From: Flavobacterium taihuense
Lineage (GTDB): Bacteria; Bacteroidota; Bacteroidia; Flavobacteriales; Flavobacteriaceae
Direction: 5' to 3'
Length of the DNA: 64,000 nucleotides
NCBI RefSeq assembly: GCF_019351435.1
Contig: NZ_JAHWYN010000008.1
Location: forward strand, 1 to 64,000
The notes beneath the pieces were generated by a model, which made no database searches, was not told the DNA's origin, and saw nothing but the letters and a program-made list of their open reading frames with translations. The translations under genes and the position numbers were made by a program. This document shows positions 51,978 to 60,674 of this stretch, piece by piece; the stretch's first letter is position 1; each line of letters starts with the position of its first letter.

Positions 51978-52901
51978 CTAATTTAAAGTCAATTTTTTAG
52001 CACTTGAATTTTGTTGAGAATTTGAAACTTTCAATAGATATGTACCTTCAGGCAACGTACTAATATCAATATCATTCTTATTACCAGTATAAACTTTTTG
52101 TCCTTTTGTCGAGTATATTTCAGATGTTTTGAAAGTTATTGTTTCTTTAGGGACATCTAACACTACCTTTGGATTTGAAGCTGCCGTTTTTGCTTTTGAA
52201 GCAGCACCTTTTTCAGCGATTCCTACAACATCATTTGGAGCCAAAATAGGAGAATCTTTATAAATAGCTGCTACTTCGTCACTCGACAAAGCAACATCAT
52301 AAATTTTCAAATCATCTAAATCCGCATTCATACTAACCCATTTACTCATTTTACCAATATCAAAAACTATCCCCGAAGTGATTTTTTTTGGACTAATAGA
52401 TGATTTAATAAGCGCACCGTTTCTATAAATTTTTAATGAGAGGCCATCATAAGTAACGGTATAATTATACCATGTATCTGGAATAATTGTTGTAGTTACA
52501 ATAACATCATTAACAACTCCCCAACCTGCAAAATTTAAATCTGATTTTGAAGTTGTTGTACTTTGTTGCAACAGACCAAAAAATTGCGCATCATATAACA
52601 AACCGTACCCCCAAATATAGTTATCCACAGCTACATCATTATATTTTACCCAAATAGAAATTGTTCTAGCTGTATTGGAAAGCGGCAAATTAGGTATTGT
52701 AGCCTCAATAGCATTGTTATTAATACGAATAGCTCTATTAGCAACACCTGTTCTATCATTCACATAATTGACAACACCCGAAAATAAAATATTATTCTGT
52801 GTATTACTCAAATTACCATTAAACTTAAATTCTTGAATCGGAATCTGTGCAGTAATTGAAAATGATAAAACGAAAATAGCAAAGAGTATAATTTTTTTCA
52901 T
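51978..52901 (-). CDS. LamG-like protein with type IX secretion sorting domain
   Basis: A 307-residue secreted protein. The start at 52901 (MKKIILFAIFVLSFSITAQ, a Sec signal) is chosen over the ATG 14 codons upstream, whose extra residues would precede the signal. Residues about 20-215 look like a concanavalin/LamG fold (EFKFNGNLSNTQNN, RTISIWVKYNDVAVDNYIWG, WYNYTVTYDGLSLKIYRNGALIKSSI, DLDDLKIYDVALSSDEVAAIY). After a linker the last 70 residues (SEIYSTKGQKVYTGNKNDIDISTLPEGTYLLKVS...KKLTLN) are a T9SS type A C-terminal sorting domain that sends it to the cell surface or medium. Ligand unknown, probably carbohydrate. Confidence 0.9.
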   Translation of the reverse strand: MKKIILFAIFVLSFSITAQIPIQEFKFNGNLSNTQNNILFSGVVNYVNDRTGVANRAIRINNNAIEATIPNLPLSNTARTISIWVKYNDVAVDNYIWGYGLLYDAQFFGLLQQSTTTSKSDLNFAGWGVVNDVIVTTTIIPDTWYNYTVTYDGLSLKIYRNGALIKSSISPKKITSGIVFDIGKMSKWVSMNADLDDLKIYDVALSSDEVAAIYKDSPILAPNDVVGIAEKGAASKAKTAASNPKVVLDVPKETITFKTSEIYSTKGQKVYTGNKNDIDISTLPEGTYLLKVSNSQQNSSAKKLTLN

Positions 52902-53161
52902 AAGTGTAGGTTTTAAATTTGTTAAGAAATAACTTGACCTCATTTATTACCTACAAATTTACTACTAGAATATACCATCAACCTAAATTTCCCGATAAAG
53001 AACTAAAATACTCGTTTAACCCCAAAAAACAATTTACAACTATAAAAAAGAACCCTAACGTTAAAAAATAACCATCATTTTCACGCAATCTTCGATAAAA
53101 TAATAAATACACACACCTTTATATTGATAAAAAAAAGAGCAACTCAGTATGTTTAAACAAA
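52902..53161. other. Gene-free AT-rich spacer
   Basis: About 260 bases, with the neighbouring terminator making the gene-free stretch just over 300. Nothing but AT-rich sequence and the promoter of the minus-strand T9SS gene can be placed here. Confidence 0.5.
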
Positions 53162-53191
53162 AAAAAACTCCAGTTTTAAAACTGGAGTTTT
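53162..53191 (-). terminator. Terminator of the cysteine synthase-family gene
   Basis: A perfect 15-bp palindrome AAAAACTCCAGTTTT / AAAACTGGAGTTTTT (53162-53191), T-rich on the minus strand, 19 bases after the stop at 53211. Confidence 0.93.
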
Positions 53192-53210
53192 TATATAATA
53201 ATAAATTCAA

Positions 53211-54251
53211 TTACTTTATGAATTCAATTTTTTGTTCTTCTTCTTCGTTAATACTATCAAAAAATCCTTGATCGTTCATCCAATCATCACTAAACACTTT
53301 ACTCATATAACGAGAACCATGATCTGGAAAGATTGCAACAACATTACTATCTTCATCAAACTCTCCTTCTTCTGCATATTGTTTAATTGCTTGCATTACT
53401 GCTCCAGATGTATACCCTACAAACAAACCTTCTTTTCTTGTAACCTCTCTAGCGGAATGTGCACTTTCTTCATCAGAGACTTTGATAAATTTATCAATAA
53501 TATCAAAATCGGTTGCTGATGGGATCAAATTTTTCCCTAGCCCTTCTATTCGATAAGGATAAATCTCATCGTTGTCAAACTCTCTAGTCTCATGGTATTT
53601 TTTCAAAACCGAACCAAAAGCATCAACACCTAATATTCTAACATTTGGATTTTGTTCTTTCAAGTATTTTGCCGTCCCAGATATTGTTCCTCCAGTTCCG
53701 CTACAAGCAACAAGATGCGTTATTTTACCATTGGTCTGTTTCCAAATTTCTGGTCCAGTCGACTTATAGTGTGCATCAACATTTAATTGGTTAAAATATT
53801 GATTGATGTAAATCGAGCCTTTGGTCTCTTCGTGCAATCGTTTTGCTACATTATAGTAAGAACGATCATCATCTGCAGATACATGAGCGGGGCAAACATA
53901 AACTTTGGCACCCAAGCTCCTCAGCATATCAATCTTATCTTTTGAGGATTTAGAACTTACCGCAAGAATACAATTGTACCCTTTTATGATGCTAACCATT
54001 GCCAAACTAAAACCTGTATTACCAGAAGTAGTTTCAATTATGGTATCACCCGGAGATAAAATTCCTCGTTTTTCTGCTTCTTCAATAATGTATAAAGCAA
54101 TTCTGTCTTTGGAAGAATGTCCCGGATTAAAGGATTCTACCTTTGCGTAGAAGTTGCCCTTTAAATTCTCAGTTACACTATTTAGTTTAATAAGTGGAGT
54201 ATTACCTATTAACTCTAAAATATTATTATAAGCATTTATTTCTTCTTTCAT
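53211..54251 (-). CDS. Cysteine synthase / cystathionine beta-synthase-family PLP protein
   Basis: A 346-residue fold-II PLP enzyme. K48 in [19 protein letters not shown] is the Schiff-base lysine, T75-T-S-G-N-T-G80 the substrate loop, and [22 protein letters not shown] the phosphate-binding glycines. It aligns with cysteine synthases and with CBS cores but has no CBS or other added domain; the ending [26 protein letters not shown] is extended and acidic. Cysteine or cystathionine synthesis from serine derivatives is likely; which one cannot be decided. Monocistronic. Confidence 0.9.
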   Translation of the reverse strand: MKEEINAYNNILELIGNTPLIKLNSVTENLKGNFYAKVESFNPGHSSKDRIALYIIEEAEKRGILSPGDTIIETTSGNTGFSLAMVSIIKGYNCILAVSSKSSKDKIDMLRSLGAKVYVCPAHVSADDDRSYYNVAKRLHEETKGSIYINQYFNQLNVDAHYKSTGPEIWKQTNGKITHLVACSGTGGTISGTAKYLKEQNPNVRILGVDAFGSVLKKYHETREFDNDEIYPYRIEGLGKNLIPSATDFDIIDKFIKVSDEESAHSAREVTRKEGLFVGYTSGAVMQAIKQYAEEGEFDEDSNVVAIFPDHGSRYMSKVFSDDWMNDQGFFDSINEEEEQKIEFIK

Positions 54252-54324
54252 AAAAAAATAGTTTATCTAAGAGCTTTTTTTTAATTAACCCCGATATCAT
54301 GCAAATCTAACAAAAAAAATCTAA

Positions 54325-56385
54325 TTAGTTTTCAATTTTCTCTAAATCTAATAAAAAACTATACTCTTTTGCTAATTCCTTAATGGCTTCAAAGCGTCCA
54401 GATGCTCCACCATGTCCTGCATCCATATTTGTATCCAAAAAAAGGAGATTATTATCTGTTTTTAAAGCGCGTAATTTAGCCACCCATTTAGCTGGTTCCC
54501 AGTACTGTACTTGAGAATCATGAAGACCTGTTGACACATACATATTTGGGTATTTTTGAGGCAAGACATTATCATAAGGGGAATAGGATAACATATAATC
54601 ATAATACTTTCGAACGTTAGGATTTCCCCATTCATCATATTCTCCTGTAGTAAGCGGAATACTATCATCAAGCATTGTGGTTATAACATCTACAAAAGCG
54701 ACTTGTGCAATAATTCCATTATATAATTCAGGTGCCATATTGACAACAACCCCCATTAATAAACCACCTGCAGAACCACCTTCGGCATACAAATGCTTTG
54801 GTGAAGTATATTTTTCGGCAATTAAAAACTTAGAACAATCGATAAAATCGGTAAATGTATTTTTTTTCTTTAATAATTTTCCATCCTCATACCATTGTCT
54901 TCCTAAATCTTCACCTCCGCGTATGTGTGAAATGGCAAAAATAAACCCTCGATCCAATAAAGTCAATCGAGTCGATGAAAACGTAGCGTCCATAGAATGT
55001 CCGTAAGAGCCATAAGCATATTGGAGCAAAGGATTTGTACCATCTTTCTTCAATCCTTTCTTATACACCATAGAAATGGGTATTTTCACACCATCTTCTG
55101 CCGTAGCCCAAACTCTTTTTTCGGTATAATTATTTTTATCAAACTTCCCCCCTAAAACTTCTTGCTCTTTTTTGATTTCTTTGGTCTTTGTCTTCATATT
55201 GAAATCAATAATCGAAGAAGGCGTAGTCATAGATTGATAGCCATAACGCAATATTTCAGTATCAAAATCAACATTGGAAGACGTATAAGCCGTATACGTT
55301 TCGCTATCAAAAGGCAGGTAATACTCCCCTTCTCCGCTCCATGGCATGATACGAATTTTATTCAAACCGTTTTCACGTTCTTCAACAACCAAAAAGTCCT
55401 TAAAAATCTCAATATCTTCCAATAAAACATCCTTTCTGTGTGCAATAACTTCAACCCAATTGGCTTTTGAAGTCTTGTTTATCGAAGTTTTCATCAGCTT
55501 AAAGTTCTCAGCTTTGTCTTTATTGGTCATAATATAAAAACTATCACCATAATGATTGATACTATATTCCAATCCTCGAACACGTTTCTGGAAAATCTTA
55601 AATTCACCATCGGGATTATCGGCATCCAGAATTTGGTATTCTGTAGTCAAAGTACTTCCCGATTCTATAGCCAAGTATTTTCGAGACTTGGATTTCGCAA
55701 TTTCTACATTAAAAGTTTCATCTTTTTCAAAATAAACCAAAACATCATCCGTCTGTTTTGAACCTAATTTATGCTTGAAAATTTTATCCGAACGCAAGGT
55801 CTTTTCATCCTGATCCGAGTAAAAAATAGTTTTATTATCATTGGCCCAAACCGCACTTCCAGTAACATTTTCTATTTTATCCTCCAGAATTTCGTTGGTT
55901 TCCAAATTCTTGATTTGAATCGTATATATTCGTCTCCCAACGATATCATAACTAAACAGAGCCAACTTATTATCAGGGCTAATACTCAAAGCGCCTAATT
56001 GAAAATAAGGCACACCCTTAGCCATTTCATTGCAATTGAAAAGTATTTCTTCTTTTGCCGAAAGGCTTTCTTTTTTTCGGGAATAAATGGGGTAATCCTG
56101 TCCTTTCTCGAAACGAGTGATGTAATAATATCCATTATACAAATAAGGAACTGATTGATCATCTTCCTTTATGCGGCTTTTCATCTCTTCAAAAAGAGCA
56201 GTTTGAAAATCTTTGGTATGCGCCGTTTTTTCTTGGTAATAAGCATTTTCTTGATTCAAATAATCAATAACCTCAGGATTTTCTCGGTCATTTAACCAAA
56301 AGTAATTATCTATTCGTATCTCATTATGTTTTTTTAGCTTTTTCGGAATGATTTTAGCTATTGGAGGTTGTATATTTTCTGGCAT
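54325..56385 (-). CDS. ptrB: Oligopeptidase B-like S9-family peptidase
   Basis: A 686-residue prolyl-oligopeptidase-family enzyme of the usual oligopeptidase B length. The N-terminal PPIAKIIPKKLKKHNEIRIDNYFWLNDRENPEVIDYL is the start of the family, the middle is a beta-propeller, and the C-terminal alpha/beta-hydrolase has the catalytic serine in the AEGGSAGGLLMG motif near residue 536, the Asp in STGLHDSQVQYWEP and the His in DAGHGGASGRFE. It cleaves short peptides after basic residues in the family. No signal peptide is seen. It is followed on the minus strand by the cysteine synthase-family gene, with a 73-base gap. Confidence 0.93.
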   Translation of the reverse strand: MPENIQPPIAKIIPKKLKKHNEIRIDNYFWLNDRENPEVIDYLNQENAYYQEKTAHTKDFQTALFEEMKSRIKEDDQSVPYLYNGYYYITRFEKGQDYPIYSRKKESLSAKEEILFNCNEMAKGVPYFQLGALSISPDNKLALFSYDIVGRRIYTIQIKNLETNEILEDKIENVTGSAVWANDNKTIFYSDQDEKTLRSDKIFKHKLGSKQTDDVLVYFEKDETFNVEIAKSKSRKYLAIESGSTLTTEYQILDADNPDGEFKIFQKRVRGLEYSINHYGDSFYIMTNKDKAENFKLMKTSINKTSKANWVEVIAHRKDVLLEDIEIFKDFLVVEERENGLNKIRIMPWSGEGEYYLPFDSETYTAYTSSNVDFDTEILRYGYQSMTTPSSIIDFNMKTKTKEIKKEQEVLGGKFDKNNYTEKRVWATAEDGVKIPISMVYKKGLKKDGTNPLLQYAYGSYGHSMDATFSSTRLTLLDRGFIFAISHIRGGEDLGRQWYEDGKLLKKKNTFTDFIDCSKFLIAEKYTSPKHLYAEGGSAGGLLMGVVVNMAPELYNGIIAQVAFVDVITTMLDDSIPLTTGEYDEWGNPNVRKYYDYMLSYSPYDNVLPQKYPNMYVSTGLHDSQVQYWEPAKWVAKLRALKTDNNLLFLDTNMDAGHGGASGRFEAIKELAKEYSFLLDLEKIEN

Positions 56386-56469
56386 TGTTTGCGAGTGGTT
56401 TTAGTATTTTAAATGCAAAAATAACACAAAGCGATTTTACAAAGAGACGGTTTTTAATCTAATTTAACA

Positions 56470-56497
56470 TTGGTTACTCGCAAATTAAGTAAATTTG
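56470..56497 (+). promoter_or_regulatory. Promoter of the YbaB/EbfC gene
   Basis: TTG at 56470-56472 and TAAATTTG at 56490-56497, spacing 17, 25 bases before the start codon at 56523. Confidence 0.65.
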
Positions 56498-56522
56498 CGT
56501 TTCAATTTAAAAAATCATCAAA

Positions 56523-56843
56523 ATGGACTTAATGGGAATGATGGGTAAACTAAGAGAAACCCAACAAAAAATAGAAGACACAAAAAAACGTTTAGACACC
56601 GTATTAATTGACGAACAAAGCACTGACAGCTTATTAAAAGTTACTTTGACCGCCAATACCAAAATAAAATCAATCACAATCGATGATTCTTTATTGGAAG
56701 ACAAAGAACAACTGGAGGATTACTTGATTCTAGTTTTGAACAAAGCGATTGAAAAAGCGTCAAACGTAAACCAAACCGAATTGGACGCCGTTACCAAAAT
56801 GGATATGCCAATGATTCCGGGAATGGAAGATATGTTCAAATAA
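56523..56843 (+). CDS. YbaB/EbfC-family nucleoid-associated protein
   Basis: A 106-residue protein: [30 protein letters not shown] is the N-terminal helix, [45 protein letters not shown] the central strands and helix, and [15 protein letters not shown] the typical C-terminal Met/Pro tail of the family. These are small dimeric DNA-binding proteins that coat the nucleoid. Often located next to dnaX/recR, which are not visible here. Confidence 0.95.
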   Translation: MDLMGMMGKLRETQQKIEDTKKRLDTVLIDEQSTDSLLKVTLTANTKIKSITIDDSLLEDKEQLEDYLILVLNKAIEKASNVNQTELDAVTKMDMPMIPGMEDMFK

Positions 56844-56882
56844 AAAAGGATTTAAACATCAAAACCAATTGTTTTCAAAGCA

Positions 56883-56920
56883 ACAATGCCCAAATTCTGA
56901 TTATAGAATTTGGGCATTGT
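56883..56920. terminator. Terminator between YbaB and threonine aldolase genes
   Basis: Perfect 16-bp stem ACAATGCCCAAATTCT (56883-56898) / AGAATTTGGGCATTGT (56905-56920), between convergent genes and usable in both directions, though without a long T-run. Confidence 0.85.
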
Positions 56921-56987
56921 TATATAAGATAAATAAATTTACTTATTATATGAAAACGTCTTAAACAACTTTAAACTTTTAAACTTT

Positions 56988-58013
56988 CTAAAAAACAATC
57001 TTCTGCAGGGTTTCCAAAACATAAGTATGCATCACTTCTTTATAATCCAGATGCGTTACAATACGAAGTTTTCCATGCCCCAAGGCACTGATCAATATAT
57101 TTTTTTCTTTTAATTTTTCGATAAAAACTTTTTCATTCAAGCCTTCACGAAGCGAAAAAATCAAGATATTCGTTTCTACTGGCTCGATTTTTCCTATCCA
57201 AAGCTGGCGTGACAAAACTTCGGCAATTTCTCTCGCCCTTCTGTGATCATCCACCAACTTGGCAATATTATTATCCAAAGCAAAATTTCCAGCCGCCGCC
57301 AGATACCCAACCTGACGCATACCGCCACCCAATATTTTTCGAATACGCAAGGCTCTGTGAATAGTCTTTTTATCCGACAAAAGAATCGAACCAATAGGCG
57401 CTCCCAATCCTTTGGATAAACAAACCGAAATTGTATCAAACAACGCTCCAAATTCCCTTGGATGCTGTTTTTTGGCCACAATTGCATTCCAAATTCGGGC
57501 ACCATCCAAATGGTATTTTAAATTATTGGCAACACAAACCGCTTTTATTTTTTTTAATTCTTCCAGATCATAACAAGCTCCACCTCCCTTATTTGTGGTA
57601 TTTTCTACACACACCAAACTCGTCAATGGACTGTGATAAAACTCAGGATCATTTATAGCTCCAGCCACTTGCTCGGCGGTAATCATTCCTCGATTTCCGT
57701 CCAATAAACAACACGAAACGCCACTATTAAATGAAACACCGCCTCCTTCATAATGATACACATGAGCATATTTATCGGCAATCAACTGCTCACCAGGCTG
57801 CGTATGCAACTTGATTGCCGTTTGATTGGCCATAGTTCCAGACGGAAAAAATAGCCCCGCTTCCATACCAAACATCGCCGCCAATCGTGCCTCAAGAGCT
57901 ATTACCGTAGGATCTTGTTTGTACACATCGTCCCCCACTTCGGCATTAAACATGTATTGCAACATTTCAACCGATGGCTTAGTAATCGTATCGCTAATCA
58001 AATTTATTTCCAT
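56988..58013 (-). CDS. ltaE: Low-specificity L-threonine aldolase
   Basis: A 341-residue fold-I PLP enzyme that splits threonine to glycine and acetaldehyde. DTITKPSVEMLQYMFNAEVGDDVYKQDPTVIALEARLAAMFG and FPSGTMANQTAIKLHTQPGEQLIADKYAH are diagnostic. GARIWNA gives the PLP aspartate region (HLDGARIWN), and SVCLSKGLGAPIGS contains the PLP lysine. The glycine it makes could feed the glycine cleavage system whose gcvT is 8 kb away. Monocistronic, with a repeat element 53 bases upstream. Confidence 0.94.
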   Translation of the reverse strand: MEINLISDTITKPSVEMLQYMFNAEVGDDVYKQDPTVIALEARLAAMFGMEAGLFFPSGTMANQTAIKLHTQPGEQLIADKYAHVYHYEGGGVSFNSGVSCCLLDGNRGMITAEQVAGAINDPEFYHSPLTSLVCVENTTNKGGGACYDLEELKKIKAVCVANNLKYHLDGARIWNAIVAKKQHPREFGALFDTISVCLSKGLGAPIGSILLSDKKTIHRALRIRKILGGGMRQVGYLAAAGNFALDNNIAKLVDDHRRAREIAEVLSRQLWIGKIEPVETNILIFSLREGLNEKVFIEKLKEKNILISALGHGKLRIVTHLDYKEVMHTYVLETLQKIVF

Positions 58014-58066
58014 AATCTAAAAACTAAATCCTATTTTTGCATTCAAAACTAATGAAATTATTAGAA

Positions 58067-58160
58067 GCTAATCCTGCTATTCGTTACAATCTTTTCTATT
58101 TTTTAAAGAAAAAAATAGAAAAGGATTTTCACTACTATCAGGGCTAAAAAAGGGCTAACC
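58067..58160 (-). repeat. Dispersed structured intergenic repeat, copy D
   Basis: Minus-strand reading: TAGCCCTGATAGTAGTGAAA, a long AT-rich palindrome (arms near 58088-58104 and 58110-58127), then GAATAGCAGGATTAGC. The outer arms match copy C at 7015-7115 (TAGCCCTGATRGT and AGCAGGATTAGCT), while the central palindromes differ. Lies in the threonine aldolase/prfB gap. Confidence 0.7.
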
Positions 58161-58193
58161 CAATAATTTTCGAAACAAAATTACTATAAATTT

Positions 58194-59292
58194 ATGACAA
58201 CTACCGAACAAATTAAAGGTATTGTGGAGCGCCTTGGTGCGTTGAGGAGGTATCTTTGACGTTGATGCCAAACTTATCGAAATAGCCAACGAAGAAGAGA
58301 AAACTTTTGCTCCCGACTTTTGGAACAATGCAAAAGATGCCGAAATCATTGTAAAAAACCTTAGAGGTAAAAAGAAATGGATTGAAGATTACAACAAAGC
58401 TGTCGATATGACAGACGAGTTGCAACTCGCTTATGATTTTTACAAAGAAGGAGAGCTAACTATCGAAGAACTAGACAGTCAGCACGATTTAACTCAAGCT
58501 CATATTGAAGCAATAGAATTCAAAAATATGCTTTCGGAAGAAGGCGATTCTTTGAGTGCAGTACTTCAAATTACCGCAGGAGCCGGTGGTACCGAAAGTT
58601 GTGATTGGGCCGAAATGCTCATGCGTATGTACATGATGTGGGCCGAAAAAGAAGGTTACAAAATCAGGGAACTGAATTTTCAAAAAGGAGACGCAGCAGG
58701 AATAAAAACCGTCACTCTAGAAATAGAAGGCGATTATTCTTTTGGATATCTCAAAGGCGAAAATGGAGTTCATCGATTAGTTCGTATTTCTCCTTTTGAC
58801 AGTAATGCCAAAAGACATACTTCATTCGCATCGGTTTATGTATATCCATTGGTTGATGATACTATCGAAATTGAAATCAACCCCGCCGATATCGAAATCA
58901 TTACGGCTCGTTCCAGTGGTGCGGGTGGTCAAAATGTAAACAAGGTAGAAACCAAAGTACAACTGACCCACAAACCAACCGGAATTCAGATTCAGTGTTC
59001 CGAAACGCGTTCGCAACATGATAATAGAAATCGAGCGATGCAAATGTTACGTTCGCAATTGTATGAAATTGAGTTGAAAAAGCAACAAGAGCAACGTTCT
59101 GACATCGAAGCTGGAAAGATGAAAATTGAATGGGGGTCGCAAATACGCAATTACGTAATGCAACCTTATAAACTAGTCAAAGACGTCCGAACCGGTCACG
59201 AAACTAGCGATGTTGACGGCGTGATGAACGGAAACATCGACGGTTTTCTAAAAGCATACCTCATGATGATGGGGCAACGTGAAGAGGAGTAG
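58194..59292 (+). CDS. prfB: Peptide chain release factor 2, with programmed +1 frameshift
   Basis: Coding is 58194-58256 joined to 58258-59292, 365 residues, the length of E. coli RF2. The zero frame reads M-T-T-T-E-Q ... L-R-R-Y-L and stops at TGA (57-59 of 582xx), with the sequence AGGAGG-TAT-CTT-TGA-C at 58245-58260, the standard RF2 recoding site; skipping T258 minus one gives D-V-D-A-K-L. The recognition motif SPF is in [16 protein letters not shown] and the GGQ tripeptide in [20 protein letters not shown]2 terminates at UGA and UAA, and its own level is controlled by the internal UGA. An ORF caller sees only 58408 onward. Confidence 0.97.
58245..58260 (+). promoter_or_regulatory. RF2 programmed +1 frameshift site
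   Basis: AGGAGG (58245-58250), TAT, slippery CTT (58254-58256), in-frame TGA (58257-58259) and C. The AGGAGG acts as an internal Shine-Dalgarno-like signal, and CTT TGA C is the classic slip site at which the ribosome moves to the +1 frame. Confidence 0.95.
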
Positions 59293-59316
59293 TTGTTAGT
59301 TTTCAGTTTATACAAA

Positions 59317-59352
59317 AAATGCCTTTCAAAAATTTTGAAAGGCATTTTTTTT
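59317..59352. terminator. Terminator between prfB and the ArsG-like gene
   Basis: A near-perfect palindrome with arms AAATGCCTTTCAAAA and ATTTTGAAAGGCATTT, running into T9; serves the convergent genes on both sides. Confidence 0.92.
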
Positions 59353-59379
59353 TATCAATACAATTTAACAATCGTACCA

Positions 59380-60090
59380 CTAACCAATAATTTTTAAATA
59401 AATATTTATATAATACACTCCTGTAACTATAAAAGTAAATCCTGCAATTAACCGCATGACTTTCTCCACTTTTCGGATCGCATGAAAGTACTTTCCTAAT
59501 TTCTCCAAACTAAAGGCAATTACAAAAGCAAAAAATAACACTGGCAACCCAGTTCCCAAAGCAAATACAATTGGCAAAGCCAAACCTTCGTTTGCCGAAA
59601 GTGTCATCGGAATAAGCATTCCAAAAAATAATGCGCCACTGTAAGGACAAAAAGCCAAAGCAAACAAAGCGCCTAAAAGAAAAGAGCCAAAAATACCTTG
59701 AGTTCTAAACTTTTCAGATAATTTCTCGGTCAGATTTATATTGGATAAAAAATTCAATTTAATAACATCCAGTAATATAAAACCAATTACAATCATTACT
59801 GGACCTATCAATTTTTCTCCATTCCCTTGAAGTAATTTGGCAACTTGAAATTTACTAAACCCAAAATAAACAAGTGTACCAATTGAAGTATAGGTGAAAA
59901 CCCTTCCAAAAGCATATAGCAACCCACTCAAAATTACCTCATATTTACTATTTACAGTTTTGGCAATGTAGGCTGTAGCAGTAATATTTGTTGCCAAAGG
60001 GCAAGGACTGATCGCCGTAAGCAATCCTAAGGCAAAAGCAGTCAAAAGTGGCACATCATTATTCTGAGCCAGTTGATTCAACCATTCCAT
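59380..60090 (-). CDS. ArsG-like / CcdA-type membrane permease
   Basis: A 236-residue protein with about six helices. AFALGLLTAISPCPLATNITATAYIAK and LLGALFALAFCPYSGALFFGMLIPMTLS are duplicated half-motifs with conserved cysteines and prolines, as in the DsbD/CcdA-like permeases called ArsG (aromatic aminobenzylarsenical efflux). It is the last gene of the minus-strand operon after an ArsF-like thioredoxin, one base from it. In Shewanella the arsEFG genes confer resistance to nitroarsenicals; the same role here is an inference from family and context. Confidence 0.82.
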   Translation of the reverse strand: MEWLNQLAQNNDVPLLTAFALGLLTAISPCPLATNITATAYIAKTVNSKYEVILSGLLYAFGRVFTYTSIGTLVYFGFSKFQVAKLLQGNGEKLIGPVMIVIGFILLDVIKLNFLSNINLTEKLSEKFRTQGIFGSFLLGALFALAFCPYSGALFFGMLIPMTLSANEGLALPIVFALGTGLPVLFFAFVIAFSLEKLGKYFHAIRKVEKVMRLIAGFTFIVTGVYYINIYLKIIG

Positions 60091-60091
60091 A

Positions 60092-60502
60092 TTATTGAAA
60101 GGCTTCTATTTTTTTTATCAGCTCTTTCATGAATTTGGTTTTATCGCCTGCATTCATAAAAGCCATATCCGAGATATCTTGTTTGTTCTTGCTTTTTGGG
60201 TTATAAAGAAATAATGCAGTTCCTGCAGCTTCAAATTGCATCGCTATTTTTTCATTTTTTTTATCATCAACATTCACTAATAAAAAAGGAACAGTCGGAT
60301 AGCTTTTAAGCGTTTCCCGAGTCAATTCCTCTATCTTAATGCAGGTCACACAACGATGTTCAGAATGAAATTGGATCACTTCAATTGTTGCAGGAACTTT
60401 GCTTTTTAATATAACTGCTGTTTTACCTTGAGCAACTATAATTACAGTTACAAACAGAAGTATTGAAGTTAAAAAAACAGGCAGTAAGATATACTTTTTC
60501 AT
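60092..60502 (-). CDS. ArsF-like thioredoxin-fold protein
   Basis: A 136-residue exported or anchored protein with an N-terminal hydrophobic segment (ILLPVFLTSILLFVTVIIVAQG) and a thioredoxin fold with motif HRCVTCIKIEELTRETL (CVTC). VPFLLVNVDDKKNEKIAMQFEAAGTALFLY is the beta-alpha unit after it. Proteins of this kind are annotated as the ArsF-type subunit of nitrophenyl-compound nitroreductase. It probably passes electrons to, or partners with, the downstream ArsG permease, one base away. Confidence 0.8.
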   Translation of the reverse strand: MKKYILLPVFLTSILLFVTVIIVAQGKTAVILKSKVPATIEVIQFHSEHRCVTCIKIEELTRETLKSYPTVPFLLVNVDDKKNEKIAMQFEAAGTALFLYNPKSKNKQDISDMAFMNAGDKTKFMKELIKKIEAFQ

Positions 60503-60529
60503 TTTTATTAGTTTTTATATGTTGCTCAA

Positions 60530-60667
60530 TTAATTATTGTTATTATTATTCTCATTGCTTTTAGATTCATCGTTTGATTTCTTTTTCTGAAATTGAAGTT
60601 TATAAACTATCCAACCAAAGCCTGCTATTATATGAAGTAATACGATTCCAAAAATTATTTTTTCCAT
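60530..60667 (-). CDS. Small single-span membrane peptide in the ars-type operon
   Basis: A 45-residue ORF read MEKIIFGIVLLHIIAGFGWI then VYKLQFQKKKSNDESKS and a poly-Asn end. The first 22 residues form one membrane helix, with a basic-acidic cytoplasmic tail. The ATG at 60667 and stop at 60530 lie wholly within the 172-base gap between the permease and the ArsF-like gene, on the coding strand, so translation is plausible. It has no homolog that I recognise. It may be a small regulatory subunit of one of the neighbouring membrane proteins. Confidence 0.6.
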   Translation of the reverse strand: MEKIIFGIVLLHIIAGFGWIVYKLQFQKKKSNDESKSNENNNNNN

Positions 60668-60674
60668 AGTAGTA

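Noticed and set aside
58408..59292. prfB as a 294-residue protein
   Set aside because: This omits the N-terminal part recovered through the frameshift at 58257.
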